The position numbers and the translations under genes were made by a program. From Caprimulgus europaeus (Eukaryota; Chordata; Aves; Caprimulgiformes; Caprimulgidae), in assembly GCA_907165065.1 (NCBI GenBank), contig OU015528.1, positions 34,742,515-34,806,514 of the forward strand: 64,000 nt of DNA, in the 5' to 3' direction. Within the stretch, counting starts at the first letter, position 1. The number at the start of each line of letters is the position of its first letter. Positions 36,548-48,320 of this stretch are shown here, piece by piece. The notes beneath the pieces are model-generated. The model saw only the letters and a program-made list of their open reading frames with translations. It was not told the DNA's origin and made no database searches.

Positions 36548-39195
36548 TTGCCTGTTCAGACAAAATGAGCAAAACATCAATAGCAAATTAATTAAGTTAT
36601 TTACTTTTACTATTATTTACATCAGATGTGAAAGTGCTCCAAATTTCATTAAGTAGAATATGCAATTTCATGGTTTTCTGCTTAGATACCTTCAACAGGC
36701 TTAAAGAAATGCACAAATAACTATCAGTTAGATAACTGTAATGATTTCAAGTCTACCAAAACAAACACAGATTTGTGATTTTTTAACCAATATATTTATT
36801 CCATGATGAACAATCTAATATGAACATCTGATTATAGGGCTCTCTCTGTTCATTGTCAGTTGTGCAGTCCTTGAAATAGTAGTACCATGATGAAATAAAT
36901 TCCTAAATGCTGCCTTAGTGTATATTTGATCCCAATCCAAAATGTGGTCCTCATAATATTTATATTGCTACTGTTGAAGGACTGGAGCAAAGATGGATGA
37001 ATATTGTAGAAGAATATTCACAAAAAGTGCATTCTAACTTTTTTTTTTTAAGAAACAAAACAAAAATCAATTTGATTACACTAGAAACCTTTTTAATATA
37101 TTCTCTAGAAATAGTTGTTTGCAAAAATAATGTGGAAAGCAAAGTCGCCGTATGTACTCACTGGTGTAGGCTGCTGCATATAAATTGGTTAATGTATAAC
37201 TCACGTCACAACTTTAGAACATGTTTAAATCCATTTTTCTCAATGATTATGTGTGACTGCATGTTTTATTTTATATAATGCGACAGGGCTAATCACAAAT
37301 GGAAAGTTACACAAACACTTAGGAGCTTTGCTGAATCAGGTGCGAGACACTAATGTTACAGGGTTAAGCCAGCGCTGCAGAAGATTCCTCCTCTCTAGCT
37401 AAAAAGATCCTGTAACACAAGCCATTAAGTAATACTTTGTACTACAGTAGTTTTATTGAATCATTGTTCAGATGAATATGGCCAGTGTTTCTTTTCAAAT
37501 ATTACAGAAGAAGAATGCCACTGTTCTTGTAGAATTAGTGCATAAATACAGATAGCTTAAAATTATGTGAAAAGTCATACAGAACTGAGGGTATAAATCA
37601 TCCCATTCTGATAGTGGGGGGACTATTCTTTAGCACAGAGATTATAGACTTAAAGAAATATACAACAGAACATGCACTGGTATTAGTAGAAGCCACATTT
37701 TCCCATTACCACCTGAAGAACAATAATTAGCAATTGATAAGCACATGCCATATATTTGGTAAAAAAATGTTTGAAATAAACAAAATGGTGCTTGAAATAG
37801 TCTTCTAAACTCAACAAAAATATAACCCTTTAAATGACAACAAAGAGATCTCAACCTTGTATTAACAAATGTATTTGTCTGGTTCTCTTTCCACTACTGA
37901 CCTTTTGTTCTGAAGAGCTGAAGAGCAGTAACATGAACCAAAATATTTTGACAACATTCAAAAAAGCTTCAGTTCCAAAGTGCATTATTTCCTTTTGTGT
38001 TACTTGAATAACGTTTATTTCTTTAATTCAGGAACCTGAAGAATGCTTACAGGCTGTGTATGAGGAAAAAGCCACGTGTCTAGTGTGGAAATAGGTCCAA
38101 AATAATCTCTTGCTTAACACGTCTGACTTGTTTGTGTTTGAATATGACTTTTCCATAAGGGTGGACTGAGTGGTCAGGGAAACTTGGAATCTGTTATCTA
38201 TCCTGGCACAGGAACTAGGAAATACCTGTAGGGCTAACTCCATGTAAGAATGTTATGTCGTACCTCAGCTTTATTCTTAGAGAATCTACCTTCAAGGTAG
38301 ACCATCTCACACCTATGATCCTCAGTCCAGAGTTGAATGAAAGCTTAGCAAAGGCTATGGGGAGACCCATTTGCAGTTCAAGCAGCTTCAGGGCCAGCCA
38401 TTATGTATGAGCAGATCATGCTCCCATTGTACTTTTGACTTTCCTATCACCATTCACTTTTTATACATCTGAAGGTCTTCCCACCAACACAGCTCTGAGG
38501 AGTGTGGCTAACTCATTTAGAGGCTGTGAAGTGTCTGATATTGCTCTGTGTCCAGACTTTGCATGGGGAAGTGTTAGTTTTCTCACTCCTAAGCTGTGCC
38601 AGGGTCCAAGCTAATAATTCAGCAGTGTGGACGGTCTCATGCTGGTGCTCAAACCTGAACTCCATCTCTTGGTATAGTTTACTACTCTAGACAAAGATGT
38701 AGTTTTTAATAGCCCATAAATAGATGTATCTTCCTGGTATTGAAGAGGTAAAGAACTCAAGCTCTATACTGTAGATTGCTTAGAAGGCATTTTATTATAC
38801 ATGTGAGAGAAATAAACAATACCTGATAATACTGTATGAGTTAATAACTCAGTAATCATACATACGGTAAACCAAATTAAAAAAAATATAATTCCAACAA
38901 TTACTATGAAAAGGCTATGTAAACATGTATACATTTTTACTAATTATAGAATTAGTATGTTAATTTGTCACATACCAGTAATGGATTGATTATCTTATGG
39001 AAAAATGTTGAAATTCATATAGCACATGGTGTTTTACAGATAATTATATAAACATTAAGCAGATTGGCTTAGGTTTTTAAAGCATTTTGCTATATCATTT
39101 ACATATTTTACACTAAATGAATAGTTATGTAATATTTAAAAGATGTCAATTACAGTCTGAAATCTTTGAAATAATTTCATAACTATTTCATAACT
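36548..39195. other. AT-rich non-coding DNA, no gene recognised
   Basis: No gene recognised. The block at about 37141-37405 stands out by sequence texture and is listed separately. A perfect 11-bp tandem duplication lies at 39174-39195, directly next to the CR1 insertion. Confidence 0.55.
37141..37405. promoter_or_regulatory. Candidate conserved non-coding element
   Basis: A non-repetitive block keeps CpGs ('gtcgccg', 'tcacgtca', 'aatgcgacag', 'gtgcgaga', 'agcgctg') that are rare in the surrounding DNA. It also holds 'ggctaatcac' (37287-37296) and a MARE/AP-1-like 'tgctgaatca' (37329-37338). This mix is typical of conserved enhancers, but the call is by eye only. Confidence 0.22.
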
Positions 39196-40590
39196 GCTAG
39201 ACCACTCTCCATCATCTTTGCTAAGTCGTGGGGAACGGGAGAGGTGCCTGAGGACTGGAGGAAAGCAAATGTCACTCCAATCTTCAAAAAGGGCAAGAAG
39301 GAGGACCCGGGTAACTACAGACCGGTCAGCCTCACCTCCATCCCTGGGAAGGTGATGGAACGACTTATCCTTGGTGCCATCTCTGGGCATATCAAGGATA
39401 AGAGGGTCATTAGGGGCAGTCAGCACGGCTTCACCAAGGGGAAGTCGTGCTTGACCAACCTTCTAGACTTTTATGAAAACACAACGAGGTGGCTGGATGA
39501 TGGTAAAGCAGTGGATGTGGTCTATCTTGATTTCAGCAAAGCATTTGACACGGTCTCTCACAGCATCCTCGCTGATAAATTGAGGAAGTGTGGATTAGAT
39601 GAGCAGGTAGTGAGATGGATTATTAACTGGCTGGTGGGAAGAAGCCAGAGAGTAGTGGTCAATGGGGCGGAGTCTAGTTGGAGACCTGTGTCCAGTGGAG
39701 TCCCCCAAGGGTCAGTACTAGGACCAGTATTATTCAATATATTCATAAATGACCTGGATGAGGGAATTGAGTGCACTGTCAGCACGTTTGCTGATGATAC
39801 AAAGCTGGGAGGAGTGGCTGACACTCCAGAAAGCTGTGCTGCCATCCAGAGAGACCTGGACAGGCTGGAGAACTGGGCAGGGAAAAACTTGATGAAATAT
39901 AATAAGGGCAAGTGTAGGGTGTTGCACCTGGGCAGGAACAACCCCAGGTTCCAGTATAGGTTAGGAAATGATCTCCTAGAGAGCAGTGTAGGGGAAAGGG
40001 ATCTGGGTGTCCTGGTGGACAGCAGGATGACCATGAGCCAGCACTGTGCCCTTGTGGCCAGGAAGGCCAATGGCATCCTGGGGTGCATTAGAAGAGGTGT
40101 AGTCAGTAGGTCAAGAGGGGTTCTTCTTCCCCTTTACTCTGCCCTGGTGAGGCCACATCTGGAATATTGTGTCCAGTCCTGGGCCCTACAGTTCAAGAAG
40201 GACAGGGAGCTGCTTGAGAGAGTCCAGCGAAGAGCCACCAAAATGATTAAGGGAATGGAGCATCTCCCTTATGAGGAAAGGCTGAGGGAGCTGGGGCTCT
40301 TTAGCTTGGAGAAGAGGAGACTGAGGGGGGACCTGATTAATATTTATAAATATCTGAAGGGTGAGTGTGAGGAGGATAGGGCCAGGCTCTTCACAGTAAC
40401 GACCGATGATAGGACAAGGGGCAATAGGTGTAAGCTGGAACACAGGAGGTTCCGCTTAAATTTGAGAAAGAACTTCTTTACTGTGAGGGTGACAGAGCAC
40501 TGGAACAGGCTGCCCAGGGAGGTTGTGGAGTCTCCTTCTCTGGAGACATTCAAGACCCACCTGGACGCCTTCCTGTGTAAACTCACCTAG
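39196..40590 (+). pseudogene. CR1 ORF2 reverse transcriptase, 5'-truncated but uninterrupted
   Basis: Over 460 codons read as the reverse-transcriptase and C-terminal part of CR1 ORF2. Counting from the valine codon at 39244, the motifs are [13 protein letters not shown] (61-73), [11 protein letters not shown] with catalytic D96, [11 protein letters not shown] (151-161) and FADD with catalytic D184-D185. The thumb/C-terminal part contains [35 protein letters not shown] and [27 protein letters not shown]. The intact family protein has an apurinic-type endonuclease in front of this, which is absent here, so there is no native start codon and no autonomous element. No frameshift or stop is seen, which makes this the most recent CR1 insertion in the window. 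Expression would need a host promoter. Confidence 0.93.
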
Positions 40591-40682
40591 GTGTTCCTGC
40601 TCCGGCAGAGGGGTTGGACTTGATGATCTTTCGAGGTCCCTTCCAATCCCTGACATTCTGTGTTTCTGTGATTCTGTGATTC
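39196..40682 (+). mobile_element. Young 5'-truncated CR1 LINE (1.49 kb)
   Basis: This is the best-preserved CR1 in the window. It starts inside ORF2 at 39196 (peptide '[12 protein letters not shown]...'), continues without a stop to 40590, and then has a short 3' UTR ('ggttggacttgatgatcttt', 40611-40630) and a terminal TTCTGTGA-type repeat ending at 40682. The terminal octamer here has G where the other copies have A (ATTCTGTG against ATTCTATG), so it belongs to a different CR1 subfamily. No target-site duplication is clear. An 11-bp tandem repeat abuts its 5' junction. Confidence 0.96.
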
Positions 40683-42504
40683 ATGAAATAAATTATTAAT
40701 TATTTAAGTTCAGTAAAGCATACAAAATGCCATTTCACAAACTAGTACCATGGATTTAATTTTTTTCTTATATGCTTGTTCCCCTCAACAACATGACTTG
40801 GTAAAAGGACTAGTTTTCTAAAACGTGAGACTGGCTGTTGTGACAGCTGCCACATTAGGGTAACAGTACAAGAATGAACTCAAACATGTTCAAGTACTCG
40901 AACAGTCTCAGCTAAATAAATAGGATATCTTTGTGCCTGAAGTTGATGCCCAAGGGCTTTACTTGATCCAGCCTACAGATTGACAATTCCACTAAAATTA
41001 TTTACATTAGAAAACCTAAAAGTCCAGTGTCTTGACACTAGCTGAATATGGTGTGCTTGAAGAAAACTACGAGAGATAGTGATAAATACTGAGAATCGCC
41101 TTCTAACTTCTAGCGGCCCATCGCTAAGAGAATTCCTCAACAAGAGATGATGCCTTTGCAATAATTTCTCATTGATGGGTATTTTTTCCATTGACTTATC
41201 TGGTCATTTTTGGAACCTGTGTCAACTTTTACCTTAACTTATTAACAGAAAAGAAGGAGGAGGATGATACTCATTTTGCATTCTTAGAAACACCATAGTT
41301 TTAAAGGTAATAATCAAGTTGTAAAATGTTGGGAGTTATGTTGTATTCAAAACATTACATCAAAAGATAGCACGAACAAATTTATACAGCAGAAAGAATA
41401 CTATGCTATGAACTTATGTTGTCCTTATTTTTCAGTGGTATGCTTTTCATGTCTCTCCAGTTTTTCTGCTCTCCATTCTTCTCCCAACCACATTTTTTTC
41501 TTTCACCTTTCTTTCATCACTTTGTTGTCCTCATCCTTCATCCTTTTCTGCTTTGGATTATTCAGCCAATCTTTCCAGATATCTACTTCTCTTAATTTCT
41601 TGCAGTCCAAGTAGTTTCTAGTTTTACTTGATACACTTCCTTGAAATGGAATTAATGCCTTAGCTGTACCTTTAAGGTATATTTTTCAAACTGAACATCT
41701 CAGGTAAAGGGAACTTAAGACCTAAAATTCTCACTATTCCCAATTTCAGTTAATATCAGTGCTAAGTATTTTCATACATGTATGCTCCTTTCTAAATTTA
41801 AAGATCCTTTTTAAGTTCAGCACAACAGAGCATATGACTGGGGTTTAACTGATGTAGATCAAGGGAGCTATCTGCATCATGATTCCCAAAAAATGTATAG
41901 GTCATGGTGAAGTCTGGCAAGCAACCTGAAACCACTGAAAAGGAGAAAGGGCAGAACCTCTCTGGAAAACCCTTGAAAACTCAGATACAAAAAAAGGGTG
42001 CTAAAAATGGATAGTAAATAATCTTTCACTGTTTTTTCAATAACAGGAAGGGAAGCACAATGAGCAGAGTACCAAAGACTATTTTTATAGGCCCTAATAA
42101 TGCCAGAAGTCCTAATTTCTCACTCTTTTATTGCATACTTAATAATAATAAAAAGTTTTAAGGCATAGAGGCTTAATGCAATCCAGCTGTTGCTAGGATC
42201 ATTGGGTGTCCTGAGCACCGACCCATTGCACTGTTTACTGGGAGTTATGGCCACTCACTTATGCAGGCTCACCTAGAGGTCACTTTCCCAATCATTTGCA
42301 AGATCTGATATAACTATAGGTAGTTGCATTTATTCATGCTTCTATGCAGGCAGGTTAAACGTTATAATTTATCATGAATAAAGAATGGCTTGAGGAACTT
42401 ATAAATGCATAAAAGAACAGCTGTTATGTTGTTGAAAGCAAGTCATTAGTGCATGCATGGTACTATAGAGCCTGGTGCTGATTTAGTGTTCTACTTTTCT
42501 ACAG

Positions 42505-42520
42505 TTTTTTTTTTTTTTTT
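42505..42520. repeat. Poly(T) run
   Basis: Sixteen consecutive T residues. Simple homopolymer with no transposon body detected on either side. Confidence 0.9.
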
Positions 42521-45229
42521 GTTTATGTTAATTGTCATCTATTTCAGTCATAGCTTGTGTGGGATTTCCTTTCATCGGTGAACTTATCACAAATAAAAAA
42601 GTAATAATTAGTTATTAGTGGGCATGTTGATCACTGCAGAGTAGTAAACTAAATGAAATAAAAACTTAGAACTGTTGCTTTCACTTAATGGGTATTAGAC
42701 TTCACCAATATGGTTTACATATAGAGAAACCATGATGTTTCAACTAACTGTGTCTTCTGGAGCTGTTAAGACTACATTCACATAGTGCTCCATGTAGGCC
42801 TGAAGCTTCCATCTGTTTTGAAAAAAACTTTCCTTTTTTTCCCTCATAGTATGTGAAGTTTTTGTAAGTAGCACTTTCAGTTACAGAAATGGAGTGAGTT
42901 GGATTATTTTATCAGCAAGCAATTTGCTTTTCCTGGATCAGGAAGACACCTTCTCCTATGAGGAACAGTGCTGTGTCAGCACCTACACCAGTGCCTAGAT
43001 TGCTTCTGATTACTCAGGCATTAAAAAAGAAAAGGAAACTGGACAAGCAGATTTTGGTCTGATATAATTTCCTTCAGTTGCACCTTCTTCACACTCAAAA
43101 TTACTTGATATTGAATGTAGCTGGAAGAAACAGGAGCACATAAGGGTAACTAGGAGGAGCTGAAAGACGACAACTATATGCAGCAATACTGTGTGTGACA
43201 ATGGTAGGTAAATACTTCTATTATTTAGACCAACCTTGCTTCCTTCATGAATAGATGATATTCATTGAACAAACAAGTCTCAGTTCAGGGAATCTGGCTC
43301 ATTTACTGTTTTTTTAGAACTTCAGCATCCCGTTGTTCATTTATGTTATGAGTAAATTGCTCTGTTGACAACAACTCTCACACAGTAAGTCATCTCACCC
43401 AGCTTTAATCTCTTCAGTGCGGGCATCTAAATCAGTGCCGGTAATGTACATCTTCTTATCATCAATTAAGAAAAATGGGCACTGATAAGTATGATTCTTC
43501 TGCCCCTAATGAGGTCAGATGAACCCCAGAATAGGCCATTTCTCTCTCTTGACTGAAAAAAACAACTGAGGGTGAATAACTTAGCTAACAGTTAATCTAC
43601 ATTATAGATATCTGAAATAAGGGAGGATAAATCATATTCCAGCCATAGGGTTTTTCTTAAAACAATTTCTCCCAGAAAGATAGTTGAAGTTGCCAGACAA
43701 ATACAGTATATCTACTATTTGGTGAGGAGATCAGAGCTGGGAGATGAGAGAACAGTCAGCTCTAAAAAAGATGCCTTTAGGTTTTTGTTTTCTATTGTCC
43801 TTACCATGTTTCAAATCAGTATTCAGTGTTAAACATCAGTTCAGAACAAATCGTGCCTTGCAAGTCTCTACCAGGATTGAGGAGAGTCCACAGAGAGTTC
43901 CACAACCTGAGCTTAACCCATCTCATATGGGCAATACAGCTGTAGAAAGAGCTGTTTGGCAGACTTTCAAATATCTTTTGAACAAGCTCCTTTATGCTCA
44001 TGCACTCATTGTTTCTGTTCAAAGCTCATCATGAAAACTAATCCTGAAAGCAGCCAATATTTGTATTGATTCAGTTGTTTTGTTTGAGAATGAGAGCAGT
44101 CACGGAGAAAAAGACTTTCTATGCTTACAAAATTAGCATCTTCAGTGTGTGGGAGAAAACTTCAAAGGCATTCATGCTCCAAAGCTATCAGAGAATCTCT
44201 GACTTAGGTCCTACAATGTTGTTTAAAGGCTTGATCCAAAGTTCACTCCAACTGAATGAGTTTTCCCAGGGATTTCTGCAGGTTTTGAATAAGGAACTAA
44301 GATCATCAACCTAATCACATTTTGTTTTGAGAATTTAGTCTATCATGGTTTTCCAGTCTTGCAGGTTCTCTTTTGGTTTACTACAGAAGTTATCACTAAG
44401 CTTGTACTTTTTAAGGCAGAGTACAGTGAATCAGTTGTAGGAAATGGCTGAGGAACATAAAAAAGGCAAAAAGTGGGAGAGTTTACTATCCTCATGTGGC
44501 CAACTATTTCCTTCTAATTTGATGCTTTTCTGTGCTTTTAGACCCTGTCTCAGAAAAGTGCAAATTCATGACCCAGCATCTGTGACTTACTTTTGTTAAA
44601 GTCAGGGGATCCTTGATCAATTAAACAAAAGAGTTTAAGTGAAGATCGCATAACAATCCACAGTGATAATCTTCCATAAGCCTCAACTAGCTAGAATCAT
44701 GTGATCCACTGTTACCCAAAATACCACCCTCCAAAATGTTTGATAGGGTCTAACAACACACTTGTTGCATACAGGTCTTGGCAAATTAGGTTCGCAAGAT
44801 TTCCTAGTACCTTTTCCTTTCTTCCCTCTGTCTAATCAAGAGTCACTAGCTCTGTGATTCCCTGGTAATCTTGATGACTAATTTTAAACTTCACATGTTA
44901 TAAAATGCAGATTTAGGCCATATATTTGGCTATCTAGTAGTTTTATGGATAAGATCTTACCTAATATATGCAAGGTGTGGCATATGTTACAACAGAATGT
45001 CAAGAAATTTGGAAAATAATGCTTCAGGGAAACGATTTAAAAATTAACTGTTTCAGAAAAAAATAAGAGGCCATAGTTTTTGTGTGTAGATGCAAATTTT
45101 GTACTAAAGAATTGGAAAACAATCCTGGATTTAATGGTCCATAAACATGAGGTGGTTCTTGCAAATTCCATTGGCTGTGAATCTATCCATGGAGACATGG
45201 AGTGAGTTGACAGGTAAAAGAGATTGGGG

Positions 45230-45246
45230 AAAAAAAAAAAAAAAAA
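45230..45246. repeat. Poly(A) run
   Basis: About seventeen consecutive A residues. I see no retroposed body upstream, so it is treated as a simple homopolymer. Confidence 0.9.
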
Positions 45247-47225
45247 GGAAATATTATCCTTTATTTTTTTTAACTCTTTATAGCAAGCTCCTATCCGTCT
45301 AAATTATGACTAAGTCACATTTGGAAACTGTTGAACAGGATGTTTTTCAAAAGTTCATTAGCATATATCTAATGTATTGTCTTGTAGAATAATCCATGTG
45401 ATTTTTCAAGAAAAAGGTTTTCCTAAAATTCCGCTTTATAGCAGTGCATCTCCTCTAATCACTGCAGAATAAACTTGCTTGCAAACCTTCTACAAAGTTA
45501 ACCAGAGATAAATCTGAAGCATTTGCCCATGCTTTATCTGAGGGACAGGACACTGAGGCTGCTCTGTGGGAGCATGCATAAAGCAATCGGAAGATAGAAC
45601 TGCTCTCCTAAATAACTATTACTTCTCTCATTTTATACACCTAAGTTGAAGATATCTTCAGTTGCCCCTTACTTTGGAAGAATGTCAAGGAAAACTTAAG
45701 GTCCTGAGGTACTTTGTACGTGTAACACATTAACTTATTAAACATACTTGACCATCACATTTGATACTCAGTGATTCCTGTTGCTTTACACAGGATTTGT
45801 TCCAGGGTTTCATTTAGGGTGTGATGCTTTCTCTATCCTTCTCTCTCTTTTTGTCTCATCTCACTGACATGCCAAGATTTATCACTGATTAAATGACGGA
45901 ACATGGTTGGCACAAACAGTTCCTTCCAGCAGGGTCATGCATTTAGTAGTCTCTGACCCTGTACATTAATTCTCTTCCACAGTGGAATACATCAAATCCT
46001 TTTTATTCCTTGTTATAAGAGAGGCTATATGCATTTTCATAAAACTGAGGCAGTACCTCAGTGAAATCTAAAGTGATGGCAAGACACTGATTTTATATAC
46101 ATATATGTATAAATATAATATATGCTACAACGATGTAACACAAAGATAAATTAATAATGCGATGCTATCTTCACATTAGCTGTTATCTCTGAACATTGGA
46201 TAAATGGTGGTTATAGGAGAAACAGAATGTGTTCAGAGAGAGATAACAAAGAGGATAGAAACACAATGAAATTCCTTCATACTGCAGCCATTAAAAGATC
46301 AGATTTGTTTAGTATAGACAGGGGCACCATTCTCCCTCCATTCTCAGGCAGTATTGCTGTAAGACTGAATTAAAAACTATAAAATTTATTGAGGTGATTA
46401 CAGGAGAACAGGAATTGCTTTTATTTAAAGTACACCTAAGTCCTATTTGCAATTTTTTCCACAATGATAATGTACAAACAGATTTTTAAGTTTGTACAGT
46501 TTTTGATCAGTTTTTCATATGATCATATACCTCAGGAAAGTTAAAAATAAAGAAGGAAGTATCATAAGTATAATTTTAAAATCACAAGGGTTCAAAACAA
46601 TAGAGAAGTAAATGTATCTACAAGAAAAGAAGAGGGAAAATAGTCAAATGAGATTCATTTAACCTTTCTTGTTATGCATGAAGCAGGCATAAAAGTGAAA
46701 GGTTATTCAAAATGCACAGATAAAATTCCTTTCACAAGAGCTATCTTTAACTCACAGGATTCATGACCACTTCAAATCATTATATGCAAAGGATTGACTA
46801 AGTTCACAAAAGAATTATCCACCTATAAAGAAAATTAACATCTACAGCTATAATGTATTTTAAAATAAATACAGATGTATTCAGTTATGTAAAGAAGCAG
46901 ACAGATATCTTTTTTTCAGATATCTATTTTTCTCAATATTGAGACTTAGGATGAAAAGAGACCTACAAGCAAGCATACACATGCTAAATGTTAGAAAAAT
47001 TATCTTATTTTAGTATTTAGGTGTATGGCTTTAGCACACCGACATACTATATCTGCATTTACTTACTCTGTATGGTATGAAAGGAGCAGATGCCCTGAGT
47101 AGAATTAACACTAATGGAAAGCAAGGACATTTGGACCATGACTTGTTGAAAAAGTAAATTCCTAAGCAACAGATACCAGAGCCATACAATATGGAGGTAT
47201 CATTGGCTTCAAATAAAGGGTATAA

Positions 47226-47320
47226 TGATAGTGCTTTAGCCAGGTTAATTAGCTGTGCAGAAAAATGTCCAGGCTAATTAATTTAGGCAGAGTGCTGCTT
47301 GAATGTGACTACACTGCTAT
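47226..47320. promoter_or_regulatory. Candidate enhancer: paired TAATTA direct repeat
   Basis: CCAGGTTAATTA (47240-47251) and CCAGGCTAATTA (47269-47280) are 12-bp near-identical direct repeats 29 bp apart, each holding a TAATTA homeodomain core. The second overlaps a further TAATT (TAATTAATTT). CpG-free, non-repetitive sequence surrounds them. This looks like a homeodomain-bound conserved element. Function and conservation are inferred, not shown. Confidence 0.35.
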
Positions 47321-48244
47321 GAGAGCCTAGTTAGTGTCTCTGTGCTAAGTAAATGTTAAGATCGGTTTAGTATTTATAATTCACCATTAGCCTTTCCTAC
47401 TGCCTGGTTCCCAGGAGCTTGTCTTTCTAGGGAATTTGTTTCACTGCTGTAAGTGCATGTACTGTGGTATGTAGAATCCAGAGGTTCCTGCTACAGACAA
47501 TAGGCTGATCTGCTGTACAACAGGGTCTTTCAAAGTGTGATCTGACCAACCAGGCCAACTCTAATCCAAGTCCAAAATATCCATGAAAGACAATGAGGAA
47601 AATCAGCTTTATGTCTACTTATAGCTATAGAAATCTGAGAATTTTTAAAGGGGTCTGAATCTTCATTGTCAATCTTTTAGGGAGCCAATTAAATCTAGAA
47701 AAGGTTGAAAAGTCCTGTTCTGGATTTCAGACCTCCCCATTTTGAATCTGCATTTCTTTTAAACTTTCATCACTCTTGCATTCTTGGAATACATTGTTAG
47801 GCCAATTGTTCAGCCAGTGGTAGAAGTAATTCTCCAAAATAACCATTACACCACGTAATATAGATGACTGTCATTTAAGAAGTGAATATTCTTTTTCTTC
47901 CTCTGCTGAATCTGTGGTGTAGATAATGGGTAGTTTTGTCACTGCTAGACAAGTGGTTTCCCCTCTAGGACTTCTCTCTCTGCACTGAGAAATTCGTTCT
48001 TTGAATTACTTTTTTCTTGTGGGGTGAACCCTAGTAAAACTGAAATGTCAAACACTATCAAGGAGAGGTGATCTTTTATCAGGCACTTACATCACAGTGG
48101 CTGAATAAAACTGAATAAAGTATATTATTCACTGAAGTGCAGATTGTTCACTACTTGGTATTAAGAAAGGCTAAAGATGAATCATAACTGTTAAACAGAT
48201 CTTACAGCTACCCACAAGCTACTGCAAAGACATCAGGCTGGTAT

Positions 48245-48320
48245 ACAAGAGCTGGAAAAGACCTATGTGGGCATGTAGATCAGCTTTCTGCCAGCACAAA
48301 ACTGTTCTTTACATTGAAAA
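48245..48320 (-). mobile_element. Possible very old CR1/LINE 3' end fragment
   Basis: On the plus strand 'gctggaaaagacctatgtgg' followed by 'tagatcagctttctgccagc' resembles the reverse complement of a CR1-clade 3' segment ('ttggaagggacct...atc...agtcc...ctgcc'). Only ~75 bp and no terminal octamer repeat, so it is weak. Confidence 0.28.

Larger units (their letters stand above)
40683..47225. other. AT-rich non-coding DNA, no gene recognised
   Basis: No gene or transposon recognised. Contents include a pyrimidine-rich strand-asymmetric stretch at 41418-41612, a T run at 42505-42520, an A run at 45230-45246 and an alternating AT patch at 46095-46125. Confidence 0.6.

Noticed and set aside
39558..40088. 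176-codon minus-strand frame
   Set aside because: It is a shadow of the CR1 ORF2 on the opposite strand.
41418..41612. Pyrimidine-rich stretch as a branch-site/acceptor region of an exon
   Set aside because: A TGCAG does follow, but no open, family-like exon or donor lies downstream.
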